Positions 31,149 through 42,770 of a stretch of 64,000 nucleotides of DNA are shown here, piece by piece; the first letter of the stretch is position 1; each line of letters starts with the position of its first letter. Made by a program: the position numbers and the translations under genes. The notes below the pieces were generated by a model. That model did no database searches. It was not told where the DNA came from and was given only the letters and a program-made list of their open reading frames with translations. The DNA comes from Monodelphis domestica (taxonomy: Eukaryota > Chordata > Mammalia > Didelphimorphia > Didelphidae): assembly GCF_027887165.1 (NCBI RefSeq), contig NC_077232.1, forward strand, positions 7,967,891-8,031,890, written 5' to 3'.

Positions 31149-31802
31149 TTATGTGGGGGTCTCGACTCTGTCTGGGTCTTGGTGCTGGTCCATGATCTGC
31201 AGCACGTCGTCCAGGATGGAGGGTCCCAGGTCCACGTGCAGGGAAAGGAGGGAGCTGGCTTGGGACAGGAAGGGCTCCTCGCCGTCCCGCTCAGGCACGA
31301 AGCCGTTCCGGGGAGAGTCCGGCTCCCGAGTCCTCCAGGCTGCCGAGTCCTCGCTCTCCCCAGCGGCCGGGGCCGGGGGCTCCAGGTGCAGGCGGGGGGG
31401 CTTGGGGGGGGCCTGCGCGGAGGGCAGGGTGAGGGCCTGGGGGCCGCCGATGACCGGGAGGGAGATGGCATTCTTGAGCAGGGGGGAGTGCCCGTCGGAG
31501 AAGCCCAGCGGCTCGCGCCCGTACACCGTGGCGGTGCGGGCGAACTGGAAGGGGAGGTTGAAGGCGCCGTCGTCGTCGTCGTCGGGCCCCTCGCCCCCCG
31601 TGCCCGGGAGCAGGTGGAACTTGCCCTGGAGGAAGGAGATGTCGCCGAACATGTCCCCCTCGCCGCCGCTGCCGATGTGGATGGTGTGGCGGAAGTCGCC
31701 CAGCGGCGGGCTGATCATGTCCGACGACAGCAGGTCCCGCAGCTTCTCCTTCTTCCCCTTGCGGCTGCCCCGCTTCAGGTAGATGGGCACCTTGGCGGAC
31801 AT
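31149..31802 (-). CDS. CDC42EP2: CDC42EP2 (Borg1), CDC42 effector
   Basis: A single-exon frame of 217 codons, against 210 in human. The N-terminus is basic (YLKRGSRKGKKEKLRDLLSSDM). The CRIB motif ISPPLGDFRHTIHIG lies at residues 30-44 and binds GTP-CDC42. The BORG block GDMFGDISFLQGKFHLLPGT follows at 49-68, and a leucine-rich C-terminal block (SSLLSLHVDLGPSILDDVLQ) is shared with the family. Known role: cytoplasmic scaffold that couples CDC42 to actin and septins and changes cell shape. A run of five Asp codons at residues 74-78 is longer than I recall in human (EED). The start ATG (31800-31802) lies about 70 nt inside an acceptor at 31872-31874 (CAG). The 3'UTR runs to about 30735. Confidence 0.97.
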   Translation of the reverse strand: MSAKVPIYLKRGSRKGKKEKLRDLLSSDMISPPLGDFRHTIHIGSGGEGDMFGDISFLQGKFHLLPGTGGEGPDDDDDGAFNLPFQFARTATVYGREPLGFSDGHSPLLKNAISLPVIGGPQALTLPSAQAPPKPPRLHLEPPAPAAGESEDSAAWRTREPDSPRNGFVPERDGEEPFLSQASSLLSLHVDLGPSILDDVLQIMDQHQDPDRVETPT

Positions 31803-33680
31803 GGCACCATCGCCCGAGGGCGAGGCTGGCAGAGGGCGCCCGTCGGGCTGGGCGCCGGCGTCTCTGCCGCTCTGAAATCACAAGATCGAGGGCCGGGTCA
31901 GTGCTGGCTCCCCGTTCCCTGGCGGAGCCACCCTCCGGGCAGCCCCGGCAGGCAGGGGGCGCCGCAGGCGTCCCCCGGACGAGGAGAGGCCGAAGCCTGG
32001 ACAGCCCCCTCACTGGCTCCTGCTCTGCCCACTTCACCTGCCTCCGCTTCCTGCAAGTCCCTCCAGGTTTTTCTGAACACGAGGGAGACCGTGGGGGTTC
32101 AGGGCCCCCCTCGTTTTTCAGAGGAGGAAACTGAGGCTCCAGGAGAGGCGCGGCACGTCTGTGGCAGAGCTGGACGGGAACCCGGGTCCTAATGCAAGCC
32201 CGTCCTCCTGGCTGTACAGGAGGAGCTCCCGGAGGGCTCCCCTAGTGCGGCCATCTAGGAACCCTCCCCCAAAGCGCTGCAGTCAGTCTGATCCTGGGAC
32301 AAGATTAGATCAGCCCATGATAAGGCGCCAGCAGGGGGCCCAAAGTGGACATAGCCGGGAGGGGCTTCACTCTTAGGTGCCAATCCCGGTGTCCCCCAGG
32401 CAGAGGCCAGACCTTCCAGAGAGAGCTTGTTTCCACAGCAGCCTGTGTCCATGGGTGGGCAGCGTCCCTTGCCAGACAGCTGCCTGGGTCCGGGCCAGAG
32501 GTGCCCACCCATTTCCAGATGTGGGGCGGGATGGGAGACAGGAAGCCCCTCCCAGCTGTCCTGTCCTGTGGGGGCAAGCTCCAGGAAGCCAGGACAGCAG
32601 GCCCGCCCCCCCTCAGGATCCTCTCCTGGGGGGCCTCCCTGGGGCGGTTCCCCCTCCATCCCGGGCTGCTGCCCCCCCAAGGCTTTCTGAAAGAACACGG
32701 CAGCCCCGGGGCACAAGGTCAGCTTCCTGCCTCCAAGGCCCCTTCTAGCTCTGCCCCAGGACTTTCACAATGATCCGGAAGGCACCTCAGAGGCCCACGT
32801 CCTCTTTTTACAGAGGAGGAAACTGAGGCTCAGCGACCCCAATCCTCTGACCTCTCAGCCAGAGCTCCTTCATCGAGCTTCTGCACTCCCCGCCCCCTCC
32901 CCCCTCTCGCACACAGTCTTAACCTTTCACTTTCCCGAGTGGTCCCAGGACCACGGACATGGCCCCCACCTCCCCCAAGGTAGCGCCTCAGCTGAGGCGC
33001 TACCTCCAGGGGCCACTAGATGGCGTCCTGCGCCCCGGCTCGGACAGCTCCGGACTCGGGGACCGAAACCTGGAGTTCCGGCCGGTCCACGCGGGGTTCC
33101 AGTCGTGGGCGGGGGCGGGGATGGGGCCGCGGGGGCGAGCCTGCAGGCCGTTCGCGGGGGGCGGGGCCCGGCTCCTATCCCCTCAGCAGCCTTGCCTCGG
33201 GGGCCAGCCCGGAGCCCCAGATTGAGGCTCCCTCCTGAGGCAGCAGCATTTAGGTGGCTCATTCGTCGCACCCCGCGCCGGATCAGGGGCGCCCGGAGAG
33301 CAGGGAGGGTGAGCTTCGCTGCAGGGCTGACCCGGGGCTGGGAGAAGGGGTGCTTCGGCCCGGGAGGGTCAGGGGGAGGGGACGGGGGAGGGCTAGAGTG
33401 CAGGAAGGGGGACAGAAAAAACTGGAGGGAGGATCGGGGGTGCCCCTGGGTCGGGCCAGGTCCCTCTCCAGCCGGGGAGGTTCCGGAGTCGGGCGTGCCG
33501 GGCGTGGGGACCTCTCGGGGTCGGCTCAGACCCCGGGGACTTACCGTAGAGAGCTCGGAGCTTACGAGGAAGTCCGGGTCCGAGGAGTAATCTGGCCGGG
33601 CGCAGGACAGGGACTCACAGCAGCTGCGAGCGAACTGTTCCCAGGCCCCGGGCCAGCAGCTCCGCCTCCGCGGGCCCCGC
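31803..33680 (-). other. CDC42EP2: CDC42EP2 5'UTR: exon 2 leader, intron and exon 1
   Basis: Exon 2 leader 31803-31871, then an intron to a GTAAGT donor at 33539-33544 (minus strand CTACG|GTAAGT), then exon 1 from 33545 rightward to an estimated start near 33680. The intron carries MIR/SINE-like scraps near 32110-32200 and 32800-32840 and no coding sequence. Confidence 0.6.
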
Positions 33681-33850
33681 CCAAGGGCCCCGATGGGCCA
33701 ATGTCCGCTCTGGCTCCGGCCCGGCCCGGCCGGGCCCGCCCCGCCCCTCCAGCTGCTGCCCCAGCGCCGATCTCGGCCGGCCCGCCCGCAGCTGGGTGGG
33801 GTGGGAAGGAGGAGGGAAAAGCCGGGGGGACCCGGCCCAGCTAGGTCAAT
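33545..33850 (-). promoter_or_regulatory. CDC42EP2: CDC42EP2 CpG-island promoter
   Basis: Dense CpG with CCGCCC and GGCCCGGCC repeats around the predicted first exon, a CCAAT sequence at about 33698 and a GC-box-rich stretch to 33800. Confidence 0.55.
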
Positions 33851-34867
33851 GTGGCAGGCCGTCCGTCCCCCGGGGGAGCCGGGATCGGGCCTGCCCTCCC
33901 CTTTCTCAAGCGCCTCCGGGGGCCAGCCTGGGGCTCAGCCGTCCTCGCACTTGGACGATCTGGCCGGGAAGGGCTCGCTTCCTAAGGCGGGTCCACCAGG
34001 GCCCGAGTAGTCTAATGCTGCCGAGACCGTAGAGGGCTAACACGGCCAGGCAGGTGGGATAGCTGCGGCCCCATTGGCGCTCTTGGCGAACTGGGGGGAT
34101 TCGCGATCCTTTCCAAGAATGGAGAAGGGGGAGGCCCTGGGTTCCGGTCCAGCCGAAGACACTTTCTAGCCGGGTGACCCTGAGGAAGTCACTTAGCTCC
34201 ATTTCCTAGCTGCTCTCTGGCTTAGGTAGGGGTTAACGACACGGTGTAAAAACATCCCGAGACCAATGGGTTTGAGGACTCCAGAGCCCAGAGAAGGGAA
34301 GGGACTTGGCCAGGGTCATGCAGCCCGTCTGAGAATCTCCCGGCTACTTGGGTTACCACAACCCTGCCAAGCTTCCAGGAAGGCCAGTTTGTCCCTCCTG
34401 CTCCCCCCCCCCCCCTTCCCAAGTGAGATGAGGTCAAGCGCTTGGCCAGGTGCCTGGCACTTAGTAGGTGCGCTAAGCTTAACCCCTTTGACCCCGCATT
34501 CTCTGGATTGTGAGGCACCAATGACATCTTTCCAGGGATGGGATGTGTGTCCGGAATCACCTCATGGGGGAGGGGGGCTTGAAGCCCCTTTTCTAATTCA
34601 GCTCCCCCCTCCCCAGCACTTGGCACCTCCTGGAGTAAACCCTTCCATTCATTCAGGTGGGAGGTGAGCTCTGATCTGAGGATTCCAGCAGCGCTTTCCA
34701 AACTAACCCGGGAAGGAGCTCGCATCCTTATTCCCATTTCACAGATAAGGCTGGCTCTTCAAGGTCGCAGCTAGTAGCGCTGACCAGGCTTTAGATAGGG
34801 GATCTGGGAGGGTTCTGCCTCCTAGATAAGGACTGAACGTGTCCTTCCTGGGGCAGTCACTGATTGA

Positions 34868-34985
34868 AAAATTAATTCATTTGGGACATTTCCCATATTC
34901 TTTCCCTCCCCCTCCGAGCTGAGGAGCAATTCCACCGGCGTGGTCATACGTGTATCACATTATTTTACATCAGGCAAATAGGTGG
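34868..34985 (-). repeat. L1 3'UTR fragment, antisense
   Basis: TTCTTTCCCTCCCCCTCCGAGCT, GAGCAATTCCACCGG and CATACGTGTATCA resemble the 3'UTR of the L1 seen at 62.2 kb. Confidence 0.4.
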
Positions 34986-35753
34986 CAATTCACATGGACA
35001 CAAAGCATAAACCAGAAACTACCTCGTGGTTCCCAGGAAGCAAGAGGAAGGGCAAAGGTTGTCCCTCTTCCTCCTTCGGGAGTTTATTGTAGTTGAAAAG
35101 CTCGGAGCCCCCACTTAGGAAAATCCCACCATCCAGCAGAGGTTAGGCTTGCTGCCCACCTGGTGCCTTCCTGGGTCTCTCTAGTTAACTCCTGGTGCCT
35201 TGGGGCGAATTATTCCACTTATTGGAATCCTTTGGGGGAAATCAAATAGCAGATTCCGCCTTGTTTGTGGATAACTGGATCCCGGAGGAGCAGCAGAACC
35301 AGAAACATTCCTCCTCGGAATCTCAGGCTGCCCTCCCCCACCAACACACGCATTCCGAGATCTTCCTTCCAAGATAAGAGCCCGCCCTCCCTCCCTCTCA
35401 CACAAATTGCTGTGGGTCCTTCCAGCCTTTCACTGGGGGTTTGGGTGGATTCCGAAAGATCCGGTTCTTATTCAGTTCTGATTTGGGGGTTTAATCGAGA
35501 AGTATCCTCCCCTGGCAAAGCACCAGACTGCAGCGGAATGGTTTTTCCACCACACCCTCACACTAGGGCTATTTTTTCAATGGGGGTGGGGAGGTGAGAG
35601 GGAAAGGAAATGCTGGGATTGGGTTTCTCCCCTCCTCCCTCCCCCCCACCAAAACGAGAAGAAACCCAAAGGCCAGAAGGAATCCCAGGCAGGCAAACTT
35701 TACATAACAGAGATCTGCACTTTACTGGTCCTGAGGTATTCTGGGAGGACACC

Positions 35754-35955
35754 TTTTTTTTTTAACCTTTACTTGTGTTAGAATCAATACTGTATATCAG
35801 TGGTTCTGAGGCAGAAGAGCAGTAAGGGCTAGGCAATGGGGTTAAGTGACTTGCCCAGGGTCACCCAGCTAGGAAGTGTCTGAAGGCAGATTTGAATCCA
35901 GGACCTCCTGTCTCTAAGCCTGACTCTCCATCCACTGGACTACTCAGCTGCCCCA
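35754..35955 (-). repeat. second-family CORE-SINE, antisense
   Basis: T-run, AACCTTTACTTGTGTTAGAA, CAATACTGTATATCAGTGGT, GGTCACCCAGCTAGGAAGTG and CAGCTGCCCCA. Nearly complete. Confidence 0.85.
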
Positions 35956-36400
35956 CGACACTCATTTTTATTTTCTAAGTCCAGAATTTTTTAATAAAGT
36001 GGGACCCCCCCCCACTTTGTAGTTTCTCATTTGACATATTTTCTGCATGTAGTCAAGTCAATAAACATTTCATAAATGCCTACTGTGTGCCAGGCAGCAT
36101 GCTGAGCATCATTCATTCTTCTTTTGGGAAGAGAATGGCCCGAATTAAGAGGGAATTGGATTTAAGTAAGGCAGAGTTGGGCAAAGTGCCAGCCTCACTC
36201 TCCTCCGGTCACTGAAGTCCAGTAAGAAGACAGTAGTCAGGCCTGGGGGGCTTTTTCCATCTCCAACATGCCTGGCCCACTTCAGCCACCTCCAAGGTGG
36301 CCCAGACAAAGTGTTTTCATTTGCCCATTCAGCCCGGGGGAAGCCAACTCCACTTTAGGTGTGTACAGAAAGGCAGAAACATAGTCACGGCCCTCTCATG

Positions 36401-36560
36401 GGGCAGGAGGCAGCGAGGTGGCCCCATTTAGAGCAGGCGGGCCTGGATTCAAATGTGGCCTAGCTGGGTGACCTTGGATAAATCACTCGCCCTCATTTGC
36501 CTCCCTCTTTCCCCTTCTGGCTTGGAGTCGTTGGGAAGGCAAAAAGTCAGGGTTATTAGA
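36401..36560 (+). repeat. second-family CORE-SINE, sense, diverged
   Basis: GGAGGCAGCGAGGTGGCCCC, GGATTCAAATGTGGCCTAG and GGGTGACCTTGGATAAATCA. Confidence 0.6.
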
Positions 36561-37880
36561 TTAAAAAAGAGGTCAGAAGGGAAGACAATCCCCCCAGCGC
36601 TCTGAGTCCTTTGCTTTTTAGGTGCGTGCTGTTCCATTACGTACTAGGCTCCACCTCGGGAGGCCTCGCCTTCCATTCACTTTCCCAGGACCACAGTGGT
36701 TTTTTCTCCCTGTCCATCGAGGTCAGTCCTTTGCCCTTTGCCGCCTTCCCTCTCAAGGCCCACGAGGCCCTGGCCAGCCTGGGCCATCCTCTGCCCCTCC
36801 CATCCCGCTCCAAACAAGGGCTGCTCTTGTTTCCCTCCCGCTCCCTCCGCTGCCTCCTTGGACCTTGCCCTGGCGCCGTTCGCCCGCACCTTTCTTCCAC
36901 CCTGTTTTGTCTTATCCTGGTTCTCTGAGTCGTGTCTTCCCCTCCCGGGCCAGCCCCCGGGAGGGGAAAGCCCAGAACCCTCTTCTGGGGCCGAGTGAGT
37001 TCTTGGCAGAGCTGAACTTCCCCTAAAATCCCAGGCGCCGTGATGAGAGAGGAAGCTGACGATTCAGCCCTGAACTCGTTGTCACGGCTTCCAGGATGTG
37101 ACAGCGTCCGCCTGTCCCCCAGGGGCTATCCGGGAAGCCGCAGCTCCGTCCTGCCCTCTTTCCTGGGGGGGGGCTCTCTCACCGAGCACTGGAGCGCTTC
37201 ATTTTAAGGGTGACTTAATCCAGTGAACGAGGATCACGACTCATCATTACAGCTGCAAAGCTTTCACGTGGGTCGTCTCCTCGGAGGGTCAACAATCCTG
37301 GCCCATATGACAGAAGGGGAAACAAAGGCTCAGAGGGGCGTGTGTGACTTGTCCATGGCAGGGAGGGTCAGGACAGGACACTCTTCCAGGGAGGAAGGCG
37401 AGGTCAGGCGGGAAAGTGACCCAACCAGGGTCACCAAGTGTCCAAGGCAGCGTTGGAACCCACATCCTCCTGATCAGTCCATCCCTGCCCCATGTACAGG
37501 TAGGGATATCCCCATTTTGCATTTCTCTGCCCAAGGTCACACAGTTCAATACATGTCAAAGCCAGGATTTGAACGCAGATCCCTGGACTTGCCCATCCTC
37601 TCCAAGATGCCGTATCAGCCCCACCTTTAGTCCCACTGACTCAGAGGCATTTCCTTGGAGTTTCCTGGTAGCTAGGGAGTGTGGGCCTGCAGAGGCTCCC
37701 CCTTCCCAGGCCTTGGCCTCCTCTCCCATCTCCCTCCAGGCTGGTCCTGCCTCACCCATCCATCTGCCCCCCTGGCCTGGGCTTGCTTCTTCCTTCCTCT
37801 CAGGGCCTCCTCCTTCCTCTGGAAGGGAAGGCAGAGAGGGACGACCAGGCGGCTTCCTCGCCTCTGCAGGACCCGGCCCA

Positions 37881-37998
37881 GAGCCAGGCCCGGTGCCAGG
37901 GGAGAGGGCGGACCCAGGGCCAGGCCCGGTGCCAGGGGAGAGGGCAGACCCAGGGCCAGGCCCGGTGCCAGGGGAGAGGGCAGACCCAGGGCCAGGCT
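37881..37998. repeat. 36-bp minisatellite, 3.3 copies
   Basis: Units at 37881-37916, 37917-37952 and 37953-37988 plus a partial. The unit is GGGCCAGGCCCGGTGCCAGG followed by GGAGAGGGCAGACCCA. The 36-bp period keeps frames open and gives a PGPVPGERADPG-like artefact. Confidence 0.9.
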
Positions 37999-38759
37999 CT
38001 GCGGGAGGCCTCTCCAGCCTCAGTTTCCCCATGGGTAAAAGGAGAGCCCCTCGCCGGGGCCTCAGGTCACTGAGCCACTGACTGCTCCGCTTCCTCCTCC
38101 GCCCTGTCGGGTGCTCCTGCCTCCCGGGGCCACAAGCCGCAGAGCCGGGATCAGCCTGGGCCTCCCATGCCAGCGCCCGCCCTCGGGGAGGCCTCTGTGG
38201 CCCCGGAGCCGCGGGGATTCGGGGAGGACTTCCGGGCCCTCTCTGGGGCTCTGGTCTTTGCCGGTCAGTGGGCAGGTGCAGGGAATGCCAAGGCTGCTCT
38301 CTCCAGGAGGAGAGAGGGCACTGGGGGGGCAGAGAAGAGGGCAGGGGCTCCCGCGCTCCCCACAAAGCCCTTCTCCCCCTGCTCTGGCCTCCAGGGATCC
38401 CCGCGGCCTCGAGTGCCCCCCATGGCTTCTTCCTTGGCTTGTTTCTTACTTCCTTCCTGGCCCTGCCAAGGCCCGGCCCTGCCGTCTTCCCCATCTCTTC
38501 CTTCCCTTTTGCGGGTCACTCTGGGCCTCGGCAAGGCTCCTGGGCAGCATCCAGGAGGAAGCCAGCTCAGAGGGAAGCCACAGGGCCCAAAGCAGTGTGT
38601 CTGGCTGCTTCTTCCCATCTGGGGGGCCCTCCTGGAGGCAGCGTGGGGCCTCCTCCCTCTCCCCCCCAGCCCGTCCTTCTAGAGCTCGGGCCACCCCAGA
38701 GTCACCCCGAGTCCCCACTGTCCCGCCTTCCTTTCCTCCCTGACCGCAGCTCTTCTACG

Positions 38760-39335
38760 GCTGCCTTCTCTTTCCTCGCACCCAGTGCAGACTGTCAACT
38801 CATTACCCGGATCATCGCCCGGGACTCTCCTCGTCTCCAGCCCCTCTTCCTGCTTCTCTCGGGTCCTTCCTCCACACAGCAGCCAGAACAACATTCCTAA
38901 AGGAGCCGGTCATGCCGTGCTCCTCAAGAAGCATTGGGGGCAGCTCGATGGCTCCTGGGATGGAGAGCCAGGCCTGGACAAGGGGGTCTTGGGTTCAAAT
39001 TTGAACTCAGACACGCCCTGGCTGGGTGACCCTGGGCCTAGTCCTCACTAAGACAAAAGTGCTTCCTTCCTTCCAGACTCATCTCAAAGCCACCTCCTTC
39101 AGGCTGCCCACTCTGATTTCCTCAGGCTATGATAGGACCCTCTCACCTCCACTCCCTCCCATCACTTTGTATTGACTTTCTCTGGATTCGAATTATTTGT
39201 GGGTTTGTTCCTCCCAGAGACTGTGAGCCCCTTGAGGGCAGGGCTGGTAGGGCTGGGCTATTGGTTTGCTTGTTTGTTGGTTTGTCCCTGGCACCCACCC
39301 AGTGCTTGGCATACAGACCAGACCACTGAGTGACT
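38760..39335 (+). repeat. L2 LINE 3' region interrupted by a SINE
   Basis: Left part to about 38933 contains GGTCATGCCGTGCTCCTCAA. The right part from 39059 contains TCTCAAAGCCACCTCCTTCA, GACTGTGAGCCCCTTGAGGG and CAGTGCTTGGCATACAGACC, all L2-type text in order. The SINE lies between. Confidence 0.65.
38934..39058 (+). repeat. second-family CORE-SINE nested in L2
   Basis: GGCAGCTCGATGGCTCCTGG, TTGGGTTCAAATTTGAACTC and GGCTGGGTGACCCTGGGCCT, with a shortened 3' part. Confidence 0.7.
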
Positions 39336-39469
39336 GCAGGAAGGAGCCACCACCTCAGTCTGGGGGCTCCTGGGGGGAGGTGATTTTCCAAATTGTGAAA
39401 GTGTTGTCCTCCGGAGGGAGAGAGGAGGCAGCCTTCCCTAACCCTTAGGGCCTCCAGAACCGAGGCTGC

Positions 39470-39660
39470 AAGTTCCTGGCCTTTCTAATATCCTGCCTCA
39501 GACCTAGGAAGTCCTGAGTTCAAAGTCTACCTCTGGCACTGGCGGGTGATCCTGAGACAAGTCTTGGAGCATCTCAGTGTCCCCAGCCAAACTGTCAAGA
39601 GGACTAATTGCAAAACACGTCTGGCATCCCTTTCCAAACCAGTTCATCCTCTGGTGCCAA
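39470..39660 (+). repeat. MAR1-like SINE, sense, degenerate
   Basis: GTCCTGAGTTCAAAGTCTAC, a GGGTGATCCTGAGACAAGTC core and a diverged tail. Confidence 0.5.
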
Positions 39661-39899
39661 GGACTGTGCTGACCCCTGGAGATAAGAAAACCTGGGGGTC
39701 CAGTCCTTGCCCTCAAGGAGCTTACACGCCAGGAGGAAGTCAGCGTGGGGATCACGAGGTGCTTCCAGAGCTCTGAGGGGTGTGCAGAGGAGTATAGGAA
39801 AGGGATTCAGTGGAAGATGGTGGTGGTATTCCATTAGGGCTGTCCACACTGGAAAAGCCAAGCAGGTCACATCTATGGAGAAGGGAAGAAAACAAGAGA

Positions 39900-41055
39900 C
39901 AGAACAAGATGTAAAAGGAATAATTTTAATTATATTAAATGAAAAAGTTTTTGTTTTGTTTTTTTTTTTTAACAAACAAAACCAATGCAACCAAGAGTAG
40001 AAGGAAAGCAACAAACTAGGAAAAAACTTTGTAACAAATTTCTCTGATCAAGGTTTCATTTCTCAAATGTATAAAGAACTAAGTCAAATTCATAAGAATC
40101 CAAGGCATTCCCCAATAGATAAATGGACAAAGGATATGAATAGGCAGTTTTCAGATGAAGAAACCAAAGATATCAATAATCATATGAAAAAAATGTTCTA
40201 TATCCCTCATGATTAGAGAAATGTAAATGAAAACAACGCTGAGGTACCTAGCCGACTGGCCAATATGGCAGCAAAAGAAAATAAAAAATGTTGGAGGGGA
40301 TGCGGCAAAATTGGGACACTAATGCATTGTTGGTGCATTGAATTGATGCAACTATTCTGGAGGACAATTTGGAATGATGCTCCAAGGGCTACAAAAGAAT
40401 GCATGTCCTTTTATCCAGCCATACCTCTACTAGATCTATATCCCAAAGAGATAACAAAAAAACCAGAAAGGACTTGTTTGTACAAAAATATTCATAGTTG
40501 CGCACTTTGTGATGGCAAAAAATTGGAAAATGAGGGGATGCCTTCCAATTGGGGAATGGCTGAACACATTGTGGTGTCTGATGGTGACAGAATACTCTTG
40601 TGCTGAAAGAAATGAACTGGAGGGACTCCACGTGAACTGGGAAGACCTCTAGGAACTGATGTGGAGTGAAATAAGCAGAACCAGGAAACACTGTACACAG
40701 TAACAGCAGTACTGTGGAATGATCAAATGGGAGAGATTTCTCCATCCTCAGCAGTTCAACGATCCAGGACAATTCTGAGGACTTAACGAGAAAGAATCTT
40801 TGGAGTGGGAACACATGAAAACATGATTTATCGCTTGCTTATTTGGGTATACGTTTGGGTTTTAAAGGATGATTCACTTACAAAAATGAAATCTATGGAA
40901 ATGGGTTTTGTGTGATAATCCATGTCGAACCCAGTGGAATTGCTTGTCAGCTCTGGGAGCGGGATGGAGACAACAAGAATCGTATAACTTTGGAAAACTT
41001 AGGTGGAAATTTATTAAAATAAAATAAAGATAAAACAAACAAACAAACAAAAAAG
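39900..41055 (+). repeat. marsupial L1, 5'-truncated 3' end
   Basis: Encodes L1 ORF2 C-terminal text (KKCWRGCGKIGTLMHCW, then FWRTIWN) and continues through GGGGAATGGCTGAACACATT, the 3'UTR (CCCAGTGGAATTGCTTGTC) and an A-rich tail near 41020-41055. The frame has stops, so the copy is dead. Confidence 0.85.
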
Positions 41056-41659
41056 CCAAGCAGAGGAAGAATGCCTATTGTTCTCATTATGTAAGCCTTT
41101 GTGGCAACAATGGAGGAAGCTCAGACAGATGTGGCCAGCAGCCAGTGAGCTGAGGTCAGAACAGAGAGTTGGGTCAGCCAATGCGCATGAATTCAGGGCT
41201 TCGGATGTGCCAGGCACCCTGGGAGAACAGGAGTCAGAGGGCAGAAGGGCCTGAGTTTTTTGAATCGGTCCAAGCTTCTTCTTGGAACAAGGGCCCGACT
41301 TGTTAAGATGGTACTCAATGACTAATGGCAATGGCCCCCAGCCACGGAATGCCACATTCTGGAAAGAACTGGAGTTGTAAGTTGTCCAAAGGGCACTAGA
41401 GGTCCATGGAGGGCAGGATCCAACCGTGGGATGTCCCCGAGCCAGAATTACATAAGAGAAGTGGGGCAAAGGATGCCACTGGAGGGAGGTAAGATGGAAA
41501 AGGAAGACTAGTGCTGGCTGGTAGTGGGCCGTTGGCATGCGCCAATGGTCCCTGGAGTGGCAGCATGGGGTGCCGCTCATAGAGAGGGACACTCCAGAAC
41601 AGGGGGTGGAAGCCCACTGGAGAAATTAAGGAGCGATTTGAGGAGAGGGTGTAAATGGT

Positions 41660-42085
41660 TTTGGATTGTATTACTTCCACTACTCAATAAATTGCACTGG
41701 CTCCCTATTTCCCCTAAGATCAAACCCAAACTCTCCACAGCCTGAGCCTAACCAAGGGCTCACCTTGCTCTCTTGGGATCAGGTGAACTGACCTTCTGGC
41801 CATCTTGTGCCATGTGCCTCCCTCTGCTGTCTCTCTGCCTTGGCCCAGGGTGTCCTCAATGCTTGTTCTCCCTCACTTCAGTCCCCCTCAAAACCATGGT
41901 CACCTTCTGCTGTTTGAGGCCCCCATTACCTCGTACTTATGATTTGTTTTCTCTCTGTCTGCACATGGGCACGTTGTTGCCCCCATTAGAAGGGAAGCTT
42001 CTTGGAGGCAGGGATTATTTTGTTTTGTTCCGGAGCGTTGCAGCCTCAGCCCCTAGCACGTTGCCTGGCACAGAGTAGACTCTTA
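41660..42085 (+). repeat. L2 LINE 3' end
   Basis: AATTGCACTGGCTCCCTATT, CTTGTGCCATGTGCCTCCCT, GAAGGGAAGCTTCTTGGAGG and GTTGCCTGGCACAGAGTAGA. Confidence 0.7.
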
Positions 42086-42504
42086 AAGATGTCCAGGAGC
42101 TCATGGATCCATGGCACATAGAAGGCTCCTCCCAGGAATCAAGAACTGTCCTAGAGATTCAGCCCTTCACTGGAGCCCACGGCAGCCATTTAACACAGTC
42201 TTGTTTAACACATGAAGGAAAGCCAGGAGATGTGTAATTATAAAATACATTAAAGTTGGCAGAAGAGCTTTCCTCCCAGCAGTCAGCCACAGTTGGCTCT
42301 GTAATTATACCCATTTTACAGATGGGGAACCTGAGGCTTGGAGGACCAGATATGGAGTCAGGTGAGGTAGTTTGAATTAGACCTCTGATAATTACTAGTT
42401 GTTTGGCTTCAGAAAAACTGCTTTGGAGCCTCAGTTTCCTCATCTATAAAATAGGGCTAAGGATGCCTGTTGTATTTAATTTAGAGGGTTGTGGCGAGTA
42501 TCAC

Positions 42505-42770
42505 CTTGGATCTTCTTCCTTCTTTTCTTTGCTTCCTTCCATCTTTCTCTCTTCCCTTCCTATTTCCTTTTCTTCCTTCCTTTGTCTTTCTTTTCTTCCT
42601 CCCTTCCTAGTTCCTTTTTTCCATTTTCTTTTCTTCTTCCCTTCCTATTTCCTTTTCTTCCTTCCTTTCTTTGTCTTTTTCTTCTTGTCTTTCTCCCTTT
42701 TTAAACTTTTCTTTCCTTTTTACTTTCCTCTCCATCTGTCTGTCTTCCTTCCTTCTTTTTTGTCTGCTCT
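42505..42770. repeat. polypyrimidine TTCC/TTTC tract
   Basis: Almost unbroken C/T on the + strand with CTTCCTTC and TTTTCTTCC steps, about 265 bp. Confidence 0.9.

Noticed and set aside
31179-32192. 337-codon + frame opposite CDC42EP2
   Set aside because: It is the antisense shadow of a GC-rich conserved coding exon. The minus frame has the CRIB motif and the human match.
37556-38494. 312-codon minus frame
   Set aside because: Kept open by the 36-bp minisatellite and high GC. No homology recognised.
40265-40606. 113-codon + frame with CWRGCGKIGTLMHCW
   Set aside because: It is the C-terminal part of L1 ORF2 in a dead, truncated copy, not a host gene.
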